Source: JAOUEA01 sp963797635 (GTDB lineage: Bacteria > Actinomycetota > UBA4738 > HRBIN12). From it: a DNA stretch of 64,000 bases. The notes beneath the pieces are model-generated. The model was given only the letters and a program-made list of their open reading frames with translations, had not been told where the DNA came from and did not search any database. The translations under genes were made by a program, and so were the position numbers. Location of the stretch: assembly GCA_963797635.1 (NCBI GenBank), contig CAWCPZ010000007.1, forward strand, positions 124,001 through 188,000, in the 5' to 3' direction. The number at the start of each line of letters is the position of its first letter. The first letter of the stretch is position 1. Positions 1 through 9,683 of this stretch are shown piece after piece.

Positions 1-1
1 C

Positions 2-334
2 GGATCGGCGGCCGAGCAGGCCTCCGCGCTGCTGGGCGAGGGTCCGCGCGTGGTCGCGGCGTTCCACACGATCGCCGCGCACGCGCTCGCCGACCTCGAA
101 CATCCCCTGGATTCCGACGTGCTGGTGTGCGGCGACGACGACGACGCCAAGACGGTGATCGGTGGTCTGATCGACGACATCCCCGACCTCCGGTGGATCG
201 ACTGCGGCGCGCTGTCGATGGCCCGCATCACCGAGACGCTCACACCGCTGCTGATCAACGTGAACCGGCGGTACAAGATCAAGGACTCCGGGTTCCGCAT
301 CGTGGGCCGTGAGGGGTGGGGCTCGCCTCCGTGA
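2..334 (+). CDS. npdG: NADPH-dependent F420 reductase, C-terminal part (partial)
   Basis: C-terminal ~110 residues of the cytosolic enzyme that exchanges hydride between NADPH and coenzyme F420. The frame is open from the left edge, so the start and the N-terminal nucleotide-binding fold lie outside the window. The recognisable family tail is LTPLLINVNRRYKIKDSGFR, about 25 residues before the stop. The stop codon overlaps the next start by four bases (GTGA), suggesting translational coupling. It implies that the organism makes F420. The assignment rests on this tail alone, with no domain search. Confidence 0.75.
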   Translation, partial: GSAAEQASALLGEGPRVVAAFHTIAAHALADLEHPLDSDVLVCGDDDDAKTVIGGLIDDIPDLRWIDCGALSMARITETLTPLLINVNRRYKIKDSGFRIVGREGWGSPP

Positions 335-1201
335 CCGATGAGGGCGGTCTGGTCCGCATCGACGACACCGCGTTGTGGGTGGTCGACCGCGGCGAGGGCT
401 ACCCGGTGATCGTGCTGCACGGCGGACCCGGCCTCGACCATCACGAGTTCGCCGACTACCTCGATCCGCTGACCGAGCGTGGCTACCGGCTGCTGCTCGT
501 CGACCTCCGCGCCTGCGGCCGCTCGGAGGTGCCTCCCGTGCGTTCCTGGACCTTGGAACGGCACGCCCAGGACGTGATCATGCTCGCTCGCGCGCTCCGG
601 CTGGACCGCTACGCCGTCCTCGGCCATTCCTTCGGCGCCTTCGTCGCGTTGCAGAACGCGGTGGACTACCAGGGGATGGCGGCGCAGACCATCGTCTCGT
701 CCGGCGTGGCTTCCATGCGATGGCTCGAAGCGGTGGAGCCCAACCTGCTGTCGTTCGAACCGGTGTCGCTCCGGCGACAGGTGGCCGACTCCTGGGCGAG
801 GGAACCCGAGGTCCACACACCGGAGGAGTTCGCCTCGCTGATGGTGGATCAGTTCCCCTTCCATTTCGCCGACCCGGTGGACCCGCGCATCGACGACTAC
901 CTGAGCGCGCACGTCGGGCACCGTCTACGCCCCCGACGTGCTCCGCCACTTCGCCACCACCGACGCCGGCGACATCGAACTGGAGGATCGCCTGGACGAG
1001 GTGGCCTCCCCGATGCTCGTGCTCGCCGGACGGCATGACCGGACGTGCGTGCCCGAGGCGGCCGAGGCGATCGCCGCCTCGGTGCCGCGGTCCGAACTCG
1101 TCGTCTTCGAGCGCAGCGGTCACATGGCGTTCGTGGAGGAGCAGGACGCGTACCTGGCCGCGGTGTCCGGGTTCCTCGATCGTCATCGCGACCCCTCCTG
1201 A
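331..1201 (+). CDS. alpha/beta hydrolase (one frameshift)
   Basis: Cytosolic alpha/beta-hydrolase of the proline iminopeptidase/haloperoxidase type. Visible elements are the oxyanion-loop HGGPG, the nucleophile elbow GHSFGA, an acid-loop Asp in GRHDRTCVP and the catalytic His in SGHMAF. The frame changes near 918: reading GTC-GGC-ACC after removing one G of a GGG run joins AHV to GTVYAPDVLRHF. I chose the GTG at 331, which overlaps the F420 reductase stop and has a purine-rich GAGGGG ribosome site just upstream; an in-frame GTG at 316 is the alternative. No signal peptide. Substrate unknown. Confidence 0.75.
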
Positions 1202-1285
1202 CCTGAGGAACGCGTTCCCCCGCAGGGAAGCTGCGCCAGCCCTTCGGTCAGGCCCGGGACGGGCCGAAGACAGAACGGAACCTAG

Positions 1286-2761
1286 ATGACCGTTCGAGGC
1301 CGTTCATTCGACACGTACGTTGCGCTCGTCACCGTCGCGGGCTGTTCGCTGCTGGTCTGGTTCGCCGCGCAGCCGTCGCTCGAAGCCGCGGCGAGCGAGC
1401 GCGCATTCGGGCTCCTGGCGCTCCTGCTGTTGGTGGGCGAGGTCTTCCCGATCTCGGTCCCACGCGGGGACGAGGTGGACGAGCTCACCGCATCCACGAC
1501 GTTCGCGTTCGCATTGATGATCGGCTTCGGGACACCCGCGGCCGTCGTCGCCCAGGTGGTCGCCTCGATGATCGCCGACATCCTCCTGCACAAGAGCCTG
1601 TGGAAGGTGGCGTTCAACGCGGGACAGTTCGCGCTGTCGCTCGGGGCCGCGGGGGCCGTCTACCACGGACTCGGCGGCGGGATGACGCTGAACTCGGGCA
1701 GCATCCTGCCGTTCCTCGCCTCCGCGATCACGTTCTTCCTGCTGAACACGATCATCACCGATGTCGCCGTGGCGATGTCGAGCGGCGTGGTCATGGGTCC
1801 CTACATCGCGAAGGACCTCGTCTTCCAGGCGCAGGCGACCCTGCCACTGCTCGCGCTGGCGCCCGTCGTGGTCGCCGCCGTGGACGAGAGCCTGTGGTTG
1901 ATCCCGCTGGCGGCGGCGCCGGCGGTGGCGTTGTGGTGGGGCACGCGTCTCGCCTTGGAGAACGCGCGACTCGCCCAGGAACTCCAGCGCTCGCTGGAGC
2001 AGGAGCAGGAGCTCAACCGCATGAAGGACGATTTCGTGGCCATGGTCTCCCACGAGCTGCGCACGCCCCTCACGTCGATCCAGGGCTACATCAAGACGTT
2101 GCGGCAGCTGTCCTCGGACCTGCCCCCCGATCAGCGGGAAGCGTTCCTGGAAGCGGCCGACCGGCAGGGCGACCGGCTTCGCCGCCTGATCGAACAACTC
2201 CTCGTCGTGGGTCGTCTCGAGACCCACGTGGAACCGCTCGCCGTCACGCCGATCTCGATCGATCGCCTCACCACCAACGTCGTGGACGAACTGCGGATGG
2301 GAGCCGGGGGCCATGTGTTCGACGTCCGGATCGATCCGAACCTGCCCCGGATCCGATCCGATGAGGGCAAGGTGCACCAGATCCTGTCGAACCTCGTCGA
2401 GAACGCCTTGAAGTACACGCCGCCCGACACGCACGTGGCGATCGCCGCCGACCCCGCCGTCGGAGGGATCATCGTGTCCGTCACCGACCAGGGCCAGGGG
2501 ATCCCGGAGGAGCATCGTGAACGGATCTTCGAGCGCTTCTACCAGGTCGACGGATCGGCCACGCGCAGGGTGGGTGGCACGGGGTTGGGTCTGTACATCT
2601 GCGTGAAGATGGCCGAGACCCTGGGCGGCCGGCTCTGGCTCGCTCGTTCCGACGACCACGGGTCGGTGTTCTCGCTCTTCCTGCCGGAGGAGCCGCCGGG
2701 GTTCGAGAACGAGGGGGAACCGAACCCCGGACCCGATCAGTCGATGACCGCGAGGGTCTGA
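1286..2761 (+). CDS. membrane sensor histidine kinase
   Basis: Intact 491-residue two-component kinase. Residues ~1-225 are strongly hydrophobic with several membrane spans and resemble MASE-type integral sensor modules; there is no extracytoplasmic ligand domain. A short coiled coil (~225-250) leads to the dimerisation domain with SHELRTPLTS (phospho-acceptor His256). The ATPase domain has the N box (LVENALKY), G1 (DQGQGIPEEHRERIFERFYQ) and G2 (GGTGLGLYI). No response regulator is adjacent, so it is an orphan here. Its last 25 bases overlap, tail to tail, the end of the carboxylase gene on the other strand. Signal unknown. Confidence 0.88.
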   Translation: MTVRGRSFDTYVALVTVAGCSLLVWFAAQPSLEAAASERAFGLLALLLLVGEVFPISVPRGDEVDELTASTTFAFALMIGFGTPAAVVAQVVASMIADILLHKSLWKVAFNAGQFALSLGAAGAVYHGLGGGMTLNSGSILPFLASAITFFLLNTIITDVAVAMSSGVVMGPYIAKDLVFQAQATLPLLALAPVVVAAVDESLWLIPLAAAPAVALWWGTRLALENARLAQELQRSLEQEQELNRMKDDFVAMVSHELRTPLTSIQGYIKTLRQLSSDLPPDQREAFLEAADRQGDRLRRLIEQLLVVGRLETHVEPLAVTPISIDRLTTNVVDELRMGAGGHVFDVRIDPNLPRIRSDEGKVHQILSNLVENALKYTPPDTHVAIAADPAVGGIIVSVTDQGQGIPEEHRERIFERFYQVDGSATRRVGGTGLGLYICVKMAETLGGRLWLARSDDHGSVFSLFLPEEPPGFENEGEPNPGPDQSMTARV

Positions 2762-4467
2762 CCGGTCTGCACCACCTGACCCGCCCGGATCGGCAGGTCG
2801 CTCACCTCGCCGTCGCGCATCGACGGGATGTGGTTCTCCATCTTCATGGCCTCGAGGATGCAGACGACCTCGCCCGCGCGGATCTCCTGGCCCTTCTCGA
2901 CGAGGACCTTCACGATCGTGCCCTGCATCGGCGCGCGGATCTCGCCGTGGATGTGACCCCCTTCGTGAGCCTCATGGGCTTCCGGCGCTTTGGGAGCGAC
3001 ATCGCGTCGTTCGTCGAAGATGCGTACCGGCACGCGGCGACCGTCGACCTCGACCAGGATGTCGGCGGGCCGGCCCTCGTGCGGCGCCGGCGCAGCGGGT
3101 TGGAGTTCGACCTGGGCGGGCAGATCGGCGTCGGCCAACGCGCGCTCGAGCCACGTGGTGGTGTGGGTGGCCGACCGGAACTCCTTGGAATCCAGGATCC
3201 AACGCTGCACCGGGATCGTGGTGGGCACCCCTTCGACGACGAACTCGTCGAGGGCCCGCAGCATCCGGCGCCTCGCCGACTCGCGATCGGGGGCGGACAC
3301 GATCAGCTTGGCGAACATGGAATCGTAGTCACCGGGGACCTCGCGGCCTTCACCCACGCCCGAGTCCACCCGAACGAACGGCCCTGCGGGCTCCCGGTAG
3401 CGGGTGATCCGGCCGGGGCCCGGCAGGAAGTTGCGGCCGGGATCCTCGGCGTTGATCCGACACTGGATCGCGTGGCCCTGGGCGTGGGGCTCGATGTCGA
3501 GCGTGCCGCCCATCGCGACCTCGAGCTGGAGCGCGACGATGTCGAGGCCGGTCACCATCTCGGTCACCGTGTGCTCCACCTGCAGACGGGTGTTCATCTC
3601 CAGGAAGTAGAAGTCGCCGTCTTCGTCGACGATGCACTCGACCGTGCCGGCGTTGACGTAGCCGGCCTCGCGCGCCAAGGCGATCGACGCTTCGGCCAGC
3701 CGGGTGCGGGTGGCCTCGTCGATGACGGAGGACGGGGTCTCTTCGATCAGCTTCTGGTGTCGCCGCTGGACCGAGCAGTCGCGCTCGCCCAGGAACACCA
3801 GGTTGCCGTGGGTGTCCCCGATGATCTGCGCTTCGACATGGTGAGCGCGGTCGACGTAGCGCTCCAGGAACACCTCGGGGCGCCCGAAGTAGCTCTGCGC
3901 CTCGCGGGCGGCGCGCTTCAACGCTTCCTCGAGATGCGCGGCGTCCCGGACGACGTGCATCCCCTTCCCGCCGCCGCCGAAGGCCGCCTTCACCAGGAGC
4001 GGGAACCCGATGCGTTCGGCCTGCCGCTTGGCGCTCCGCAGGTCGACCGGTTCGGGGGTGCCGGGGACGATCGGCATCCCTGCCGCGTCGGCGGCGCGGC
4101 GTGCGGCCGCCTTGTCGCCCATCGTCTCGATCGCGCCCGCCGATGGCCCGACGAACGTGAGGCCGGCATCGGTGACGTCCTGGGCGAACCGTGCGCGCTC
4201 GGACAGGAAGCCGTACCCGGGGTGGACCATCGTGGCCTTCGCCTGCCGGGCGGCGTCCAGGATGGCCTCGATCGACAGGTAGGACTGCGAGGCCTGCGCG
4301 GGACCGATCCGGAACGCCTGGTCGGCCATCTCCACGTGCAGGGCGTCGCGGTCCACGTCGGAGTAGACGGCGACGCTCGGGATGCCCAGCTCACGGCAGG
4401 TGCGGATGATCCGCACGGCGATCTCGCCACGGTTGGCGATCAGGACCTTCGGTTTCCCCGTTGTCAT
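2737..4467 (-). CDS. acyl-CoA (acetyl/propionyl) carboxylase alpha subunit, biotin carboxylase plus carrier
   Basis: Intact 576-residue fused biotin carboxylase and biotin carboxyl carrier protein, the actinobacterial alpha-subunit layout. The N-terminal biotin carboxylase (~5-450) shows KVLIANRGEIAVRI, the glycine-rich ATP-grasp loop GGGGKGMHVV (~164-173) and EMNTRLQVEHTVTE. The C-terminal biotinyl domain has EAMKMEN with biotinylated Lys542. It carboxylates biotin using ATP and bicarbonate for a beta subunit; the only beta subunit in the window is 25 kb away (27871-29476). Biotin protein ligase is divergent next door, which makes functional sense. Acetyl- versus propionyl-CoA specificity cannot be decided from this subunit. 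Confidence 0.93.
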   Translation of the reverse strand: MTTGKPKVLIANRGEIAVRIIRTCRELGIPSVAVYSDVDRDALHVEMADQAFRIGPAQASQSYLSIEAILDAARQAKATMVHPGYGFLSERARFAQDVTDAGLTFVGPSAGAIETMGDKAAARRAADAAGMPIVPGTPEPVDLRSAKRQAERIGFPLLVKAAFGGGGKGMHVVRDAAHLEEALKRAAREAQSYFGRPEVFLERYVDRAHHVEAQIIGDTHGNLVFLGERDCSVQRRHQKLIEETPSSVIDEATRTRLAEASIALAREAGYVNAGTVECIVDEDGDFYFLEMNTRLQVEHTVTEMVTGLDIVALQLEVAMGGTLDIEPHAQGHAIQCRINAEDPGRNFLPGPGRITRYREPAGPFVRVDSGVGEGREVPGDYDSMFAKLIVSAPDRESARRRMLRALDEFVVEGVPTTIPVQRWILDSKEFRSATHTTTWLERALADADLPAQVELQPAAPAPHEGRPADILVEVDGRRVPVRIFDERRDVAPKAPEAHEAHEGGHIHGEIRAPMQGTIVKVLVEKGQEIRAGEVVCILEAMKMENHIPSMRDGEVSDLPIRAGQVVQTGQTLAVID

Positions 4468-4568
4468 TGGCCCGTTGTCATCGTCCTGCTGTCATCGGAT
4501 GCCTGCGCTTCCGCCGCCCCTCACTGGCCCGCGATACTCTCCGGACTCCGGGAGGGAGTCAAACGCTC

Positions 4569-5325
4569 ATGGGTTCGGTCGATCTCGAACGGGCGGCGCG
4601 AACGGCAGGACTGGCCGCCCCCGTGCGTTGGGATGAGGTTACCGGCTCCACCAACGCGACGGCGGCGATCATGGCCCGCGAGGGTGCCCCGGAATGGACC
4701 CTGGTGGGAGCCGGTCACCAGACGGCGGGGCGTGGCCGTCGCGATCGCACCTGGACGGATCGGCCCGGGGGCGCCCTCATGGTCTCGGTGGTGCTGCGTC
4801 CCGCGCTCGAGCCCGTCGACGCCGGACTGCTGTCCCTGCTCGCCGGCGCCGCGTGGGCCGAAGCGATCGAGGGCGTCGGAGCTCTCACGGTGCGGTGCAA
4901 GTGGCCCAACGACCTCATGGCCGGCGACGACAAGGTGGGTGGGATCCTCGCCGAGAGCCTGGTCGAAGGCGACCGACTCGCCTCGGTGGTGATCGGCTCG
5001 GGGATCAACCTCCTGGCGCCCGAGGGGCTCGACGGCGCTGCCGGGGTCGGCGCCGACGTGGACGCGACGGATCTGCTGGGCGCCTTCCTCGCGGCGTTCG
5101 CCGACGGCTACCGGCCGGAAGCGGCCGGGTTCGCCGACGACGTGATCGCGCGATGGACGCGACGGTCGGCGACGCTGGGACGGCGGGTGGCGGCGGTCGA
5201 CGCTGCCGGCGCTCGCATCGAGGGCACCGCGATGGGGCTCGATGCCCACGGAGGCCTGATCCTGGAACACCGCGGACGGATCGCGCCGGACCGTGACGTC
5301 GGACGACCTCGTGCATCTTCGCTGA
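4569..5325 (+). CDS. birA: biotin-[acetyl-CoA-carboxylase] ligase (one frameshift near the end)
   Basis: Attaches biotin to the carrier Lys of acyl-CoA carboxylases through biotinyl-AMP. Visible motifs are GSTN early, the adenylate-binding GRGRRDRTW, the catalytic region KWPNDLM and KVGGILAE, and GSGINL. There is no N-terminal helix-turn-helix, so this is a class I ligase without repressor function. The ATG at 4569 has GGAGGG upstream. The C-terminal SH3-like domain ends correctly only if one base is dropped around 5270-5280, giving the tail TVTSDDLVHLR and a stop at 5323-5325. Divergent from the carboxylase alpha gene, whose product is its likely substrate. Confidence 0.88.
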
Positions 5326-5353
5326 TCGAGTTGCCCCGCCCACTGGGCGACGG

Positions 5354-5359
5354 TAGCGT
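5354..5359 (+). promoter_or_regulatory. -10 box TAGCGT of a leaderless promoter
   Basis: TAGCGT ends six bases before the ATG at 5366, so transcription should begin at or next to the start codon. No convincing -35 hexamer is seen. The same TANNNT-N6-8-start layout recurs at about ten genes in this window. Confidence 0.5.
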
Positions 5360-5365
5360 CCGCCC

Positions 5366-5999
5366 ATGGCATTCCCACGCAAACTCCTGATCCCCGGTGA
5401 ACAGCTCGTGTTGGAGCTCCGCCCGCATCCGGTCGCGCTCGGCCTGGCGGCGCTCGTCACCGTCGGCGCGCTTGATCCTGGCGGGATGGCTCAGCACCAA
5501 GATCGATGACGGGACCCTGCAGGGCATCGTCTGGATCGCCCTGATCGTGTTCCTCGTCCTGTATCCGGTGCGCAAGCTCGTGTGGTGGCTCACGTCGGAT
5601 TTCGTCGTGACCAGCAGCCGGGTGATCCACCGCGAGGGCTTCATCGCGAAGCGCTCGATGGAGATCCCCTTGGACAAGATCAACGACGTGCGGTTCGAGC
5701 AGGGGATCTTCGAGCGGATGGTCGGCGCGGGCACCCTGGTGATCCAGTCCGCCAGCGAATCGGGGCGCAACGAATTCAAGTTCATCCGTCATCCCGAAGA
5801 GGTGCAGCGGACGATCTATCACGAGAGCGAGGCCGATCAGACGCGCACCGTCCAGCGGGCCACGCCGCCGCCGTCCGCCGCCTCGGGTGCCCCCTCGACC
5901 ACCACCGAGCTCGAGCGCCTCGCCGACCTCCGGGCTCGTGGTGTGCTCACCGAAGAGGAGTTCCAGGCACAGAAGGCCAGGATCCTGGGTCAGGGGTGA
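5366..5999 (+). CDS. PH-domain membrane protein with C-terminal SHOCT motif (one frameshift)
   Basis: About 210 residues once a single-base insertion near 5470 is removed. The N-terminus MAFPRKLLIPGEQLVLELRP is followed by two hydrophobic spans, then a bacterial PH (YdbS/bPH2-like) domain with WWLTSDFVVTSSRVI and KRSMEIPLDKINDVRFEQ. After a Ser/Pro linker, the last ~30 residues (ELERLADLRARGVLTEEEF) form a SHOCT oligomerisation motif. The ATG at 5366 lies six bases after a TAGCGT -10 hexamer, so the mRNA is probably leaderless. Cellular role unknown; this family is membrane-associated. Confidence 0.8.
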
Positions 6000-6041
6000 G
6001 CGCCGGGTGACGGGCGGCCGAACGCCTGCGACCATCGGGGC

Positions 6042-6389
6042 ATGATCGGCCCCGTCGACCACGTCTACTACTGGACCCGCGACATGGACGCCGCCGTGGC
6101 CTTCTACCGCGACGTCCTGGGGCTCACGCTCGTCCGTCGTGACGGCAACGAGTGGGCGGAGTTCGAAGCGGGACCGATCCGCCTTGCGTTGCACGGGGCC
6201 GACGAACGCGCAGGCGGCGGCGCCACCGTGGTCTTCCGGGTGGACGACCTCGACGGCACCCGCTGGCTCCTCGAGCAACGGGGCGCCTCGTTCGACGAGT
6301 TCGTCGGCGAGGTCGAGGGGTTCGCGCGGTTCGCGACGTTCCGTGATCCCGACGGCAACCCCGTGCAGATCATCGAGTACCACGGGTGA
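6042..6389 (+). CDS. VOC-family (glyoxalase/bleomycin-resistance fold) protein
   Basis: Intact 115-residue single-module VOC protein with two beta-alpha-beta-beta-beta repeats. It begins DHVYYWTRDMDAAVAFYRDV, and the final strand FRDPDGNPVQIIEY carries the usual metal-ligand Glu; His6 is the likely first ligand. Such proteins bind a divalent metal and act as small-molecule lyases, isomerases or resistance proteins; the substrate here is unknown. The stop overlaps the GTG of the cyclase gene (GTGA at 6386-6389), so the two are co-translated and may be functionally linked. Confidence 0.85.
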   Translation: MIGPVDHVYYWTRDMDAAVAFYRDVLGLTLVRRDGNEWAEFEAGPIRLALHGADERAGGGATVVFRVDDLDGTRWLLEQRGASFDEFVGEVEGFARFATFRDPDGNPVQIIEYHG

Positions 6390-9300
6390 GTACCGAGCCC
6401 TGTCCGCGTTGCGGCGCGCCGCTGCCGCCCGGAGCCAACTTCTGCCCGAACTGCGGCGCGCCCGTGGGCGTGGCGCCGGCATCCGAGCGCCGGGTGGTCA
6501 CGGTGGTCTTCGTCGACCTCGCGGGGTCCACCGAGCTCGCCGCGCGGCTCGATCCCGAGCGCTTCCGTGAGGTGCTGGCGGCCTTCCACGGGATGGTGAC
6601 CGACGAGATCACCGCGCTGGGGGGCCGAGCCGAGGGCTTCATCGGCGACGCGGTGCTGGGCGTGTTCGGCGTCCCGCTGCTCCATGACGACGACGCGCTG
6701 CGCGGCGTTCGTGCGGGCCTGGAGATCGTGGACCGGGCCGAGCGGCTCGGCCCGCGCCTGGGGCTGTCGATGCCGGTCAAGGTGCGCGTGGGGGTCAACA
6801 CCGGACAGGTCGCGGTGGGCACGGCGATGGACCGCAACATCGTGATCGGGGCCGAGGTCAACATCGGCGCCCGCATCCAGCAGGCCGCCGAGCCCGGCGA
6901 GGTCCTCGTCGGCGCGTCCACGAAACAACTGGTGGGCAACGGCGTGGTCTTCGGTCAGGTGCGGTCGGTGCAGGCCAAGGGGATCGACGGCGCGATGGCC
7001 ACCTGGCCGGCCCTGTCGTTGGCCGGCGCTCCCACCCGGCGGTCCCTGCACCTGGTGAACCGCCGCCGCGAGCTGGCGCTCCTCAGCGACACCTTCGAGC
7101 GGGCGAAGGTGCGTGAACGCGCCCACCTGGTGACCCTCCTCGGGGAGCCAGGGATCGGCAAGACCCGCGTGGTGGAGGCGTTCCTCGGCTCGCTCGAGGA
7201 CGACGTGAAGGTGCTCGCCGGCCGCTCCACCCCGTTCGAGGAAGAGGTGACGTTCTGGCCGTTGGCCCAGATGGTCTACCGCGAGATCGACCGCGACCGC
7301 GGAGCGCCCGAGGACGAGGTCGCCGACCTGCTGCGGGCATTCGTCGCGGAATGGGTGGACGACGACGACGTGGACGAAGCCGCCCGGCGCCTGGCGCTGG
7401 CGCTGGGCGTCAACGACGGCGACGGGGAAGAGGGCCGATACCACGCCGCCGAGGTCCGGCGTGGGCTGCTGTCGCTGCTGTCGGGCGTCGCCTCCCGAGG
7501 GCCGGTGGTGCTGGTGTTCGAGGACCTGCACGAAGCCGATCCGTTGTTGCTGGACCTGATCGAACAGCTCGTGAAGGAGGCACGCCGCGTCCCGCTCATG
7601 GTGCTGTGCGTGGCGCGCTGGGAGTTCCTGGAGGACCGGCCCAACTGGGCGGGCGGGATCGCCGACGCGGTGACCCTGTGGGTGGAGCCGCTCACGATGG
7701 GACACGCCACGGAACTCGCGATGGAGGCGGGTGACCTCGCCAACGACGATGCCGAACGGGTGGCCCGCCACGCGGGCGGCAACCCCTACTTCGTCGTGGA
7801 GATCGCGGGCATGCTGCGGCGTGAGGAACGAGATCTGCCGCCGAGCGGTCCGGCCGCCACCCAGCGCCTGCTGCCGTCCACCGTCCAGGCCGTGATCGCC
7901 GCCCGGATCGACCAGCTCAGTCCCGGCGCCCGCGAACTCGTGCGCCGGGCATCGGTCTTCCCGCGGGGGCGGTTCGACCTGGACGAGCTGTCGCTGATCG
8001 TGGAACCCCGCAAGGAGCTGCTGGCGGAGGCCGAAGACGAGGAGCTGCTGGTGCCCGACGAGGACCGGCCCGGGGTGTGGCGGTTCGGCTCGGACATCCT
8101 TCGCGACGTCGCGTACGACTCACTCGCCAAGCGCGAGCGGCAGCGGCTGCACCTGCGCGTCGCGAACAAGCTGGCGGCCGACGAGCAGCTGGAGCGCTTC
8201 CCGCGCACGATCGCGTTCCATCTGGAGCAGGCGGCCAGGGCGTCGCTGGACCTGAACCCGCGCGACCGGGCGATCGCCGAACGGGCCGTGGACGCGCTGG
8301 CCCACGCCGGGGACATCGCCCGGCGCCGGATCGAGTCCCGCTCGGCCGCCGACCTGTACGAACGCGCGCTGTCGCTGGCCGGACCCGACGAGGACTGGGG
8401 CGATCGCGAAGCCCGGATCCTGGGCGTGCTGGGTGAGGCCCGGTACTGGCTCGGAGAGTTCGATCAGGCCGAGGCGGCGCTGCACCGGGCGCTCGCGGTG
8501 GGGGGCGAGACCGAGCGACCGGGTGTGCGCCCACGCCTCCCGGTTCCTCGCCGACATCACGATGACGCTGCACGGCGACGTGGATCGGGCCTCGGCGTTG
8601 TTCGACCGGTCACTCGAGGCGGCCCGCAGGCTGGGCGACCAGTTCGTGCTGGCGCGCACCCTGCTGATGGCTGCCTGGGTGCCGTTCCGCCACAACGAGC
8701 TCGACCGTGCCGAGGTGATGTTCCGGGAGGCGCTCGAGGTGGCGCGCTCGGGCGAGCGCCGTGACGCCTGGGCCGAATCGCGCTCGCTCGTGGGGATCGC
8801 GAACGTGCTGGCGACCGTGGGCGACGAGGAAGAGGTGCTGGCGATCGCGCTGGAGGCCCTCGCGGTGGGGGAGGAAGCCAACCAGCCGTTCACGTCGGCG
8901 GTCGCCCACGAGACGGTGGCGGCGTCGCTGCGGCGCCTGCTCCGGCTGGACGAAGCGTTGGAGCATGCCGAGCTCGCGATCCGCACCTTCCGCGAGCTGG
9001 GGGCCCGATGGGAGCTCGCGAGCGCGCTGGGAGACCGTGGGGCGGTCCATCGGGTGGCCGGCCGCCTGGACGACGCCGAGGTCGATGCCCGCGAGGCGTT
9101 CATCTTGTGCCGAGACCTCCAGGAGCGCGCGTTGGTCACGTGGACGGCCGCCGAACTCGCCCGCGTCCTGTCCATGCAGGGCGACACGGCGAGCGCGCGG
9201 GAGATCCTCGCCGACCCCGTGGCGCGCCTCGCCGAGGGCGAACCCGGTTCGGTGACGGCGTTGCTGGCGGCGGAGTCGGTGCTGGCGTTGGCCGAAGGCG

Positions 9301-9527
9301 ATCGCGAGACCGCGCGCAGCAAGGCCGAAGCCGCGATCGAGGCCGAATCCGGTCCCCGCGGGGTGCCGAACGGGCTGGCGGGGCAGCGGTGGTGGGCAGG
9401 AAGTCTCTTCGGCCCGGATGCGGCCGGGGGCCAGCCGGTCCTGGATGGGGCCCGCCGCACGCTGGAGGATCACCACTGCCTCCAGGCCCTTCGAGAACCA
9501 GAACTCGCCGCTGACCTGGGCAGATAG
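6386..9527 (+). CDS. zinc-ribbon / class III cyclase / AAA ATPase / TPR regulator (one frameshift)
   Basis: About 1,047 residues. Order: N-terminal zinc ribbon (Cys6, 9, 20, 23), class III nucleotide cyclase domain (~36-205), AAA/STAND ATPase with Walker A GEPGIGKT (253-260), then a long helical TPR-like region. Cyclase metal ligands Asp44 (VFVDLAGST) and Asp88 (FIGDAV) and the transition-state pair Asn159/Arg163 are present. The base-selecting Lys that normally precedes FIGD is Gly84, so catalytic activity or substrate is uncertain. One extra base around 8515-8525 splits the TPR part. Likely a large cytosolic signalling ATPase; several cyclic-nucleotide-domain proteins lie downstream. Confidence 0.82.
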
Positions 9528-9683
9528 CCACCTCGCCCTGGGGCCCTGCAGGTGGCCGGTGGGCTCAAGCACCGGGCGACAGCGTCCGAGGATGGTTGCA
9601 ACAACCGGAGACGTGGGGGAGCCTTGCGGGCGTCGGCCGGGTTGCCAACCTTCCCCCGGTTCGATATGGGTAGAGCTTCCCGG
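9528..9683 (+). other. leader region with two related short hairpins
   Basis: Non-coding gap before the M23 peptidase. It contains GGTTG-CAA-CAACC (9594-9606) and GGTTGCCAACC (9640-9650), two small inverted repeats sharing the GGTT/AACC arms, separated by GTGGGGGAGCC. This could be a structured leader, but no known riboswitch could be matched convincingly. Confidence 0.25.

Noticed and set aside
9528..9683. c-di-AMP (ydaO-type) riboswitch upstream of the M23 peptidase
   Set aside because: GTGGGGGAGCC recalls part of the consensus, but the later conserved blocks are missing.
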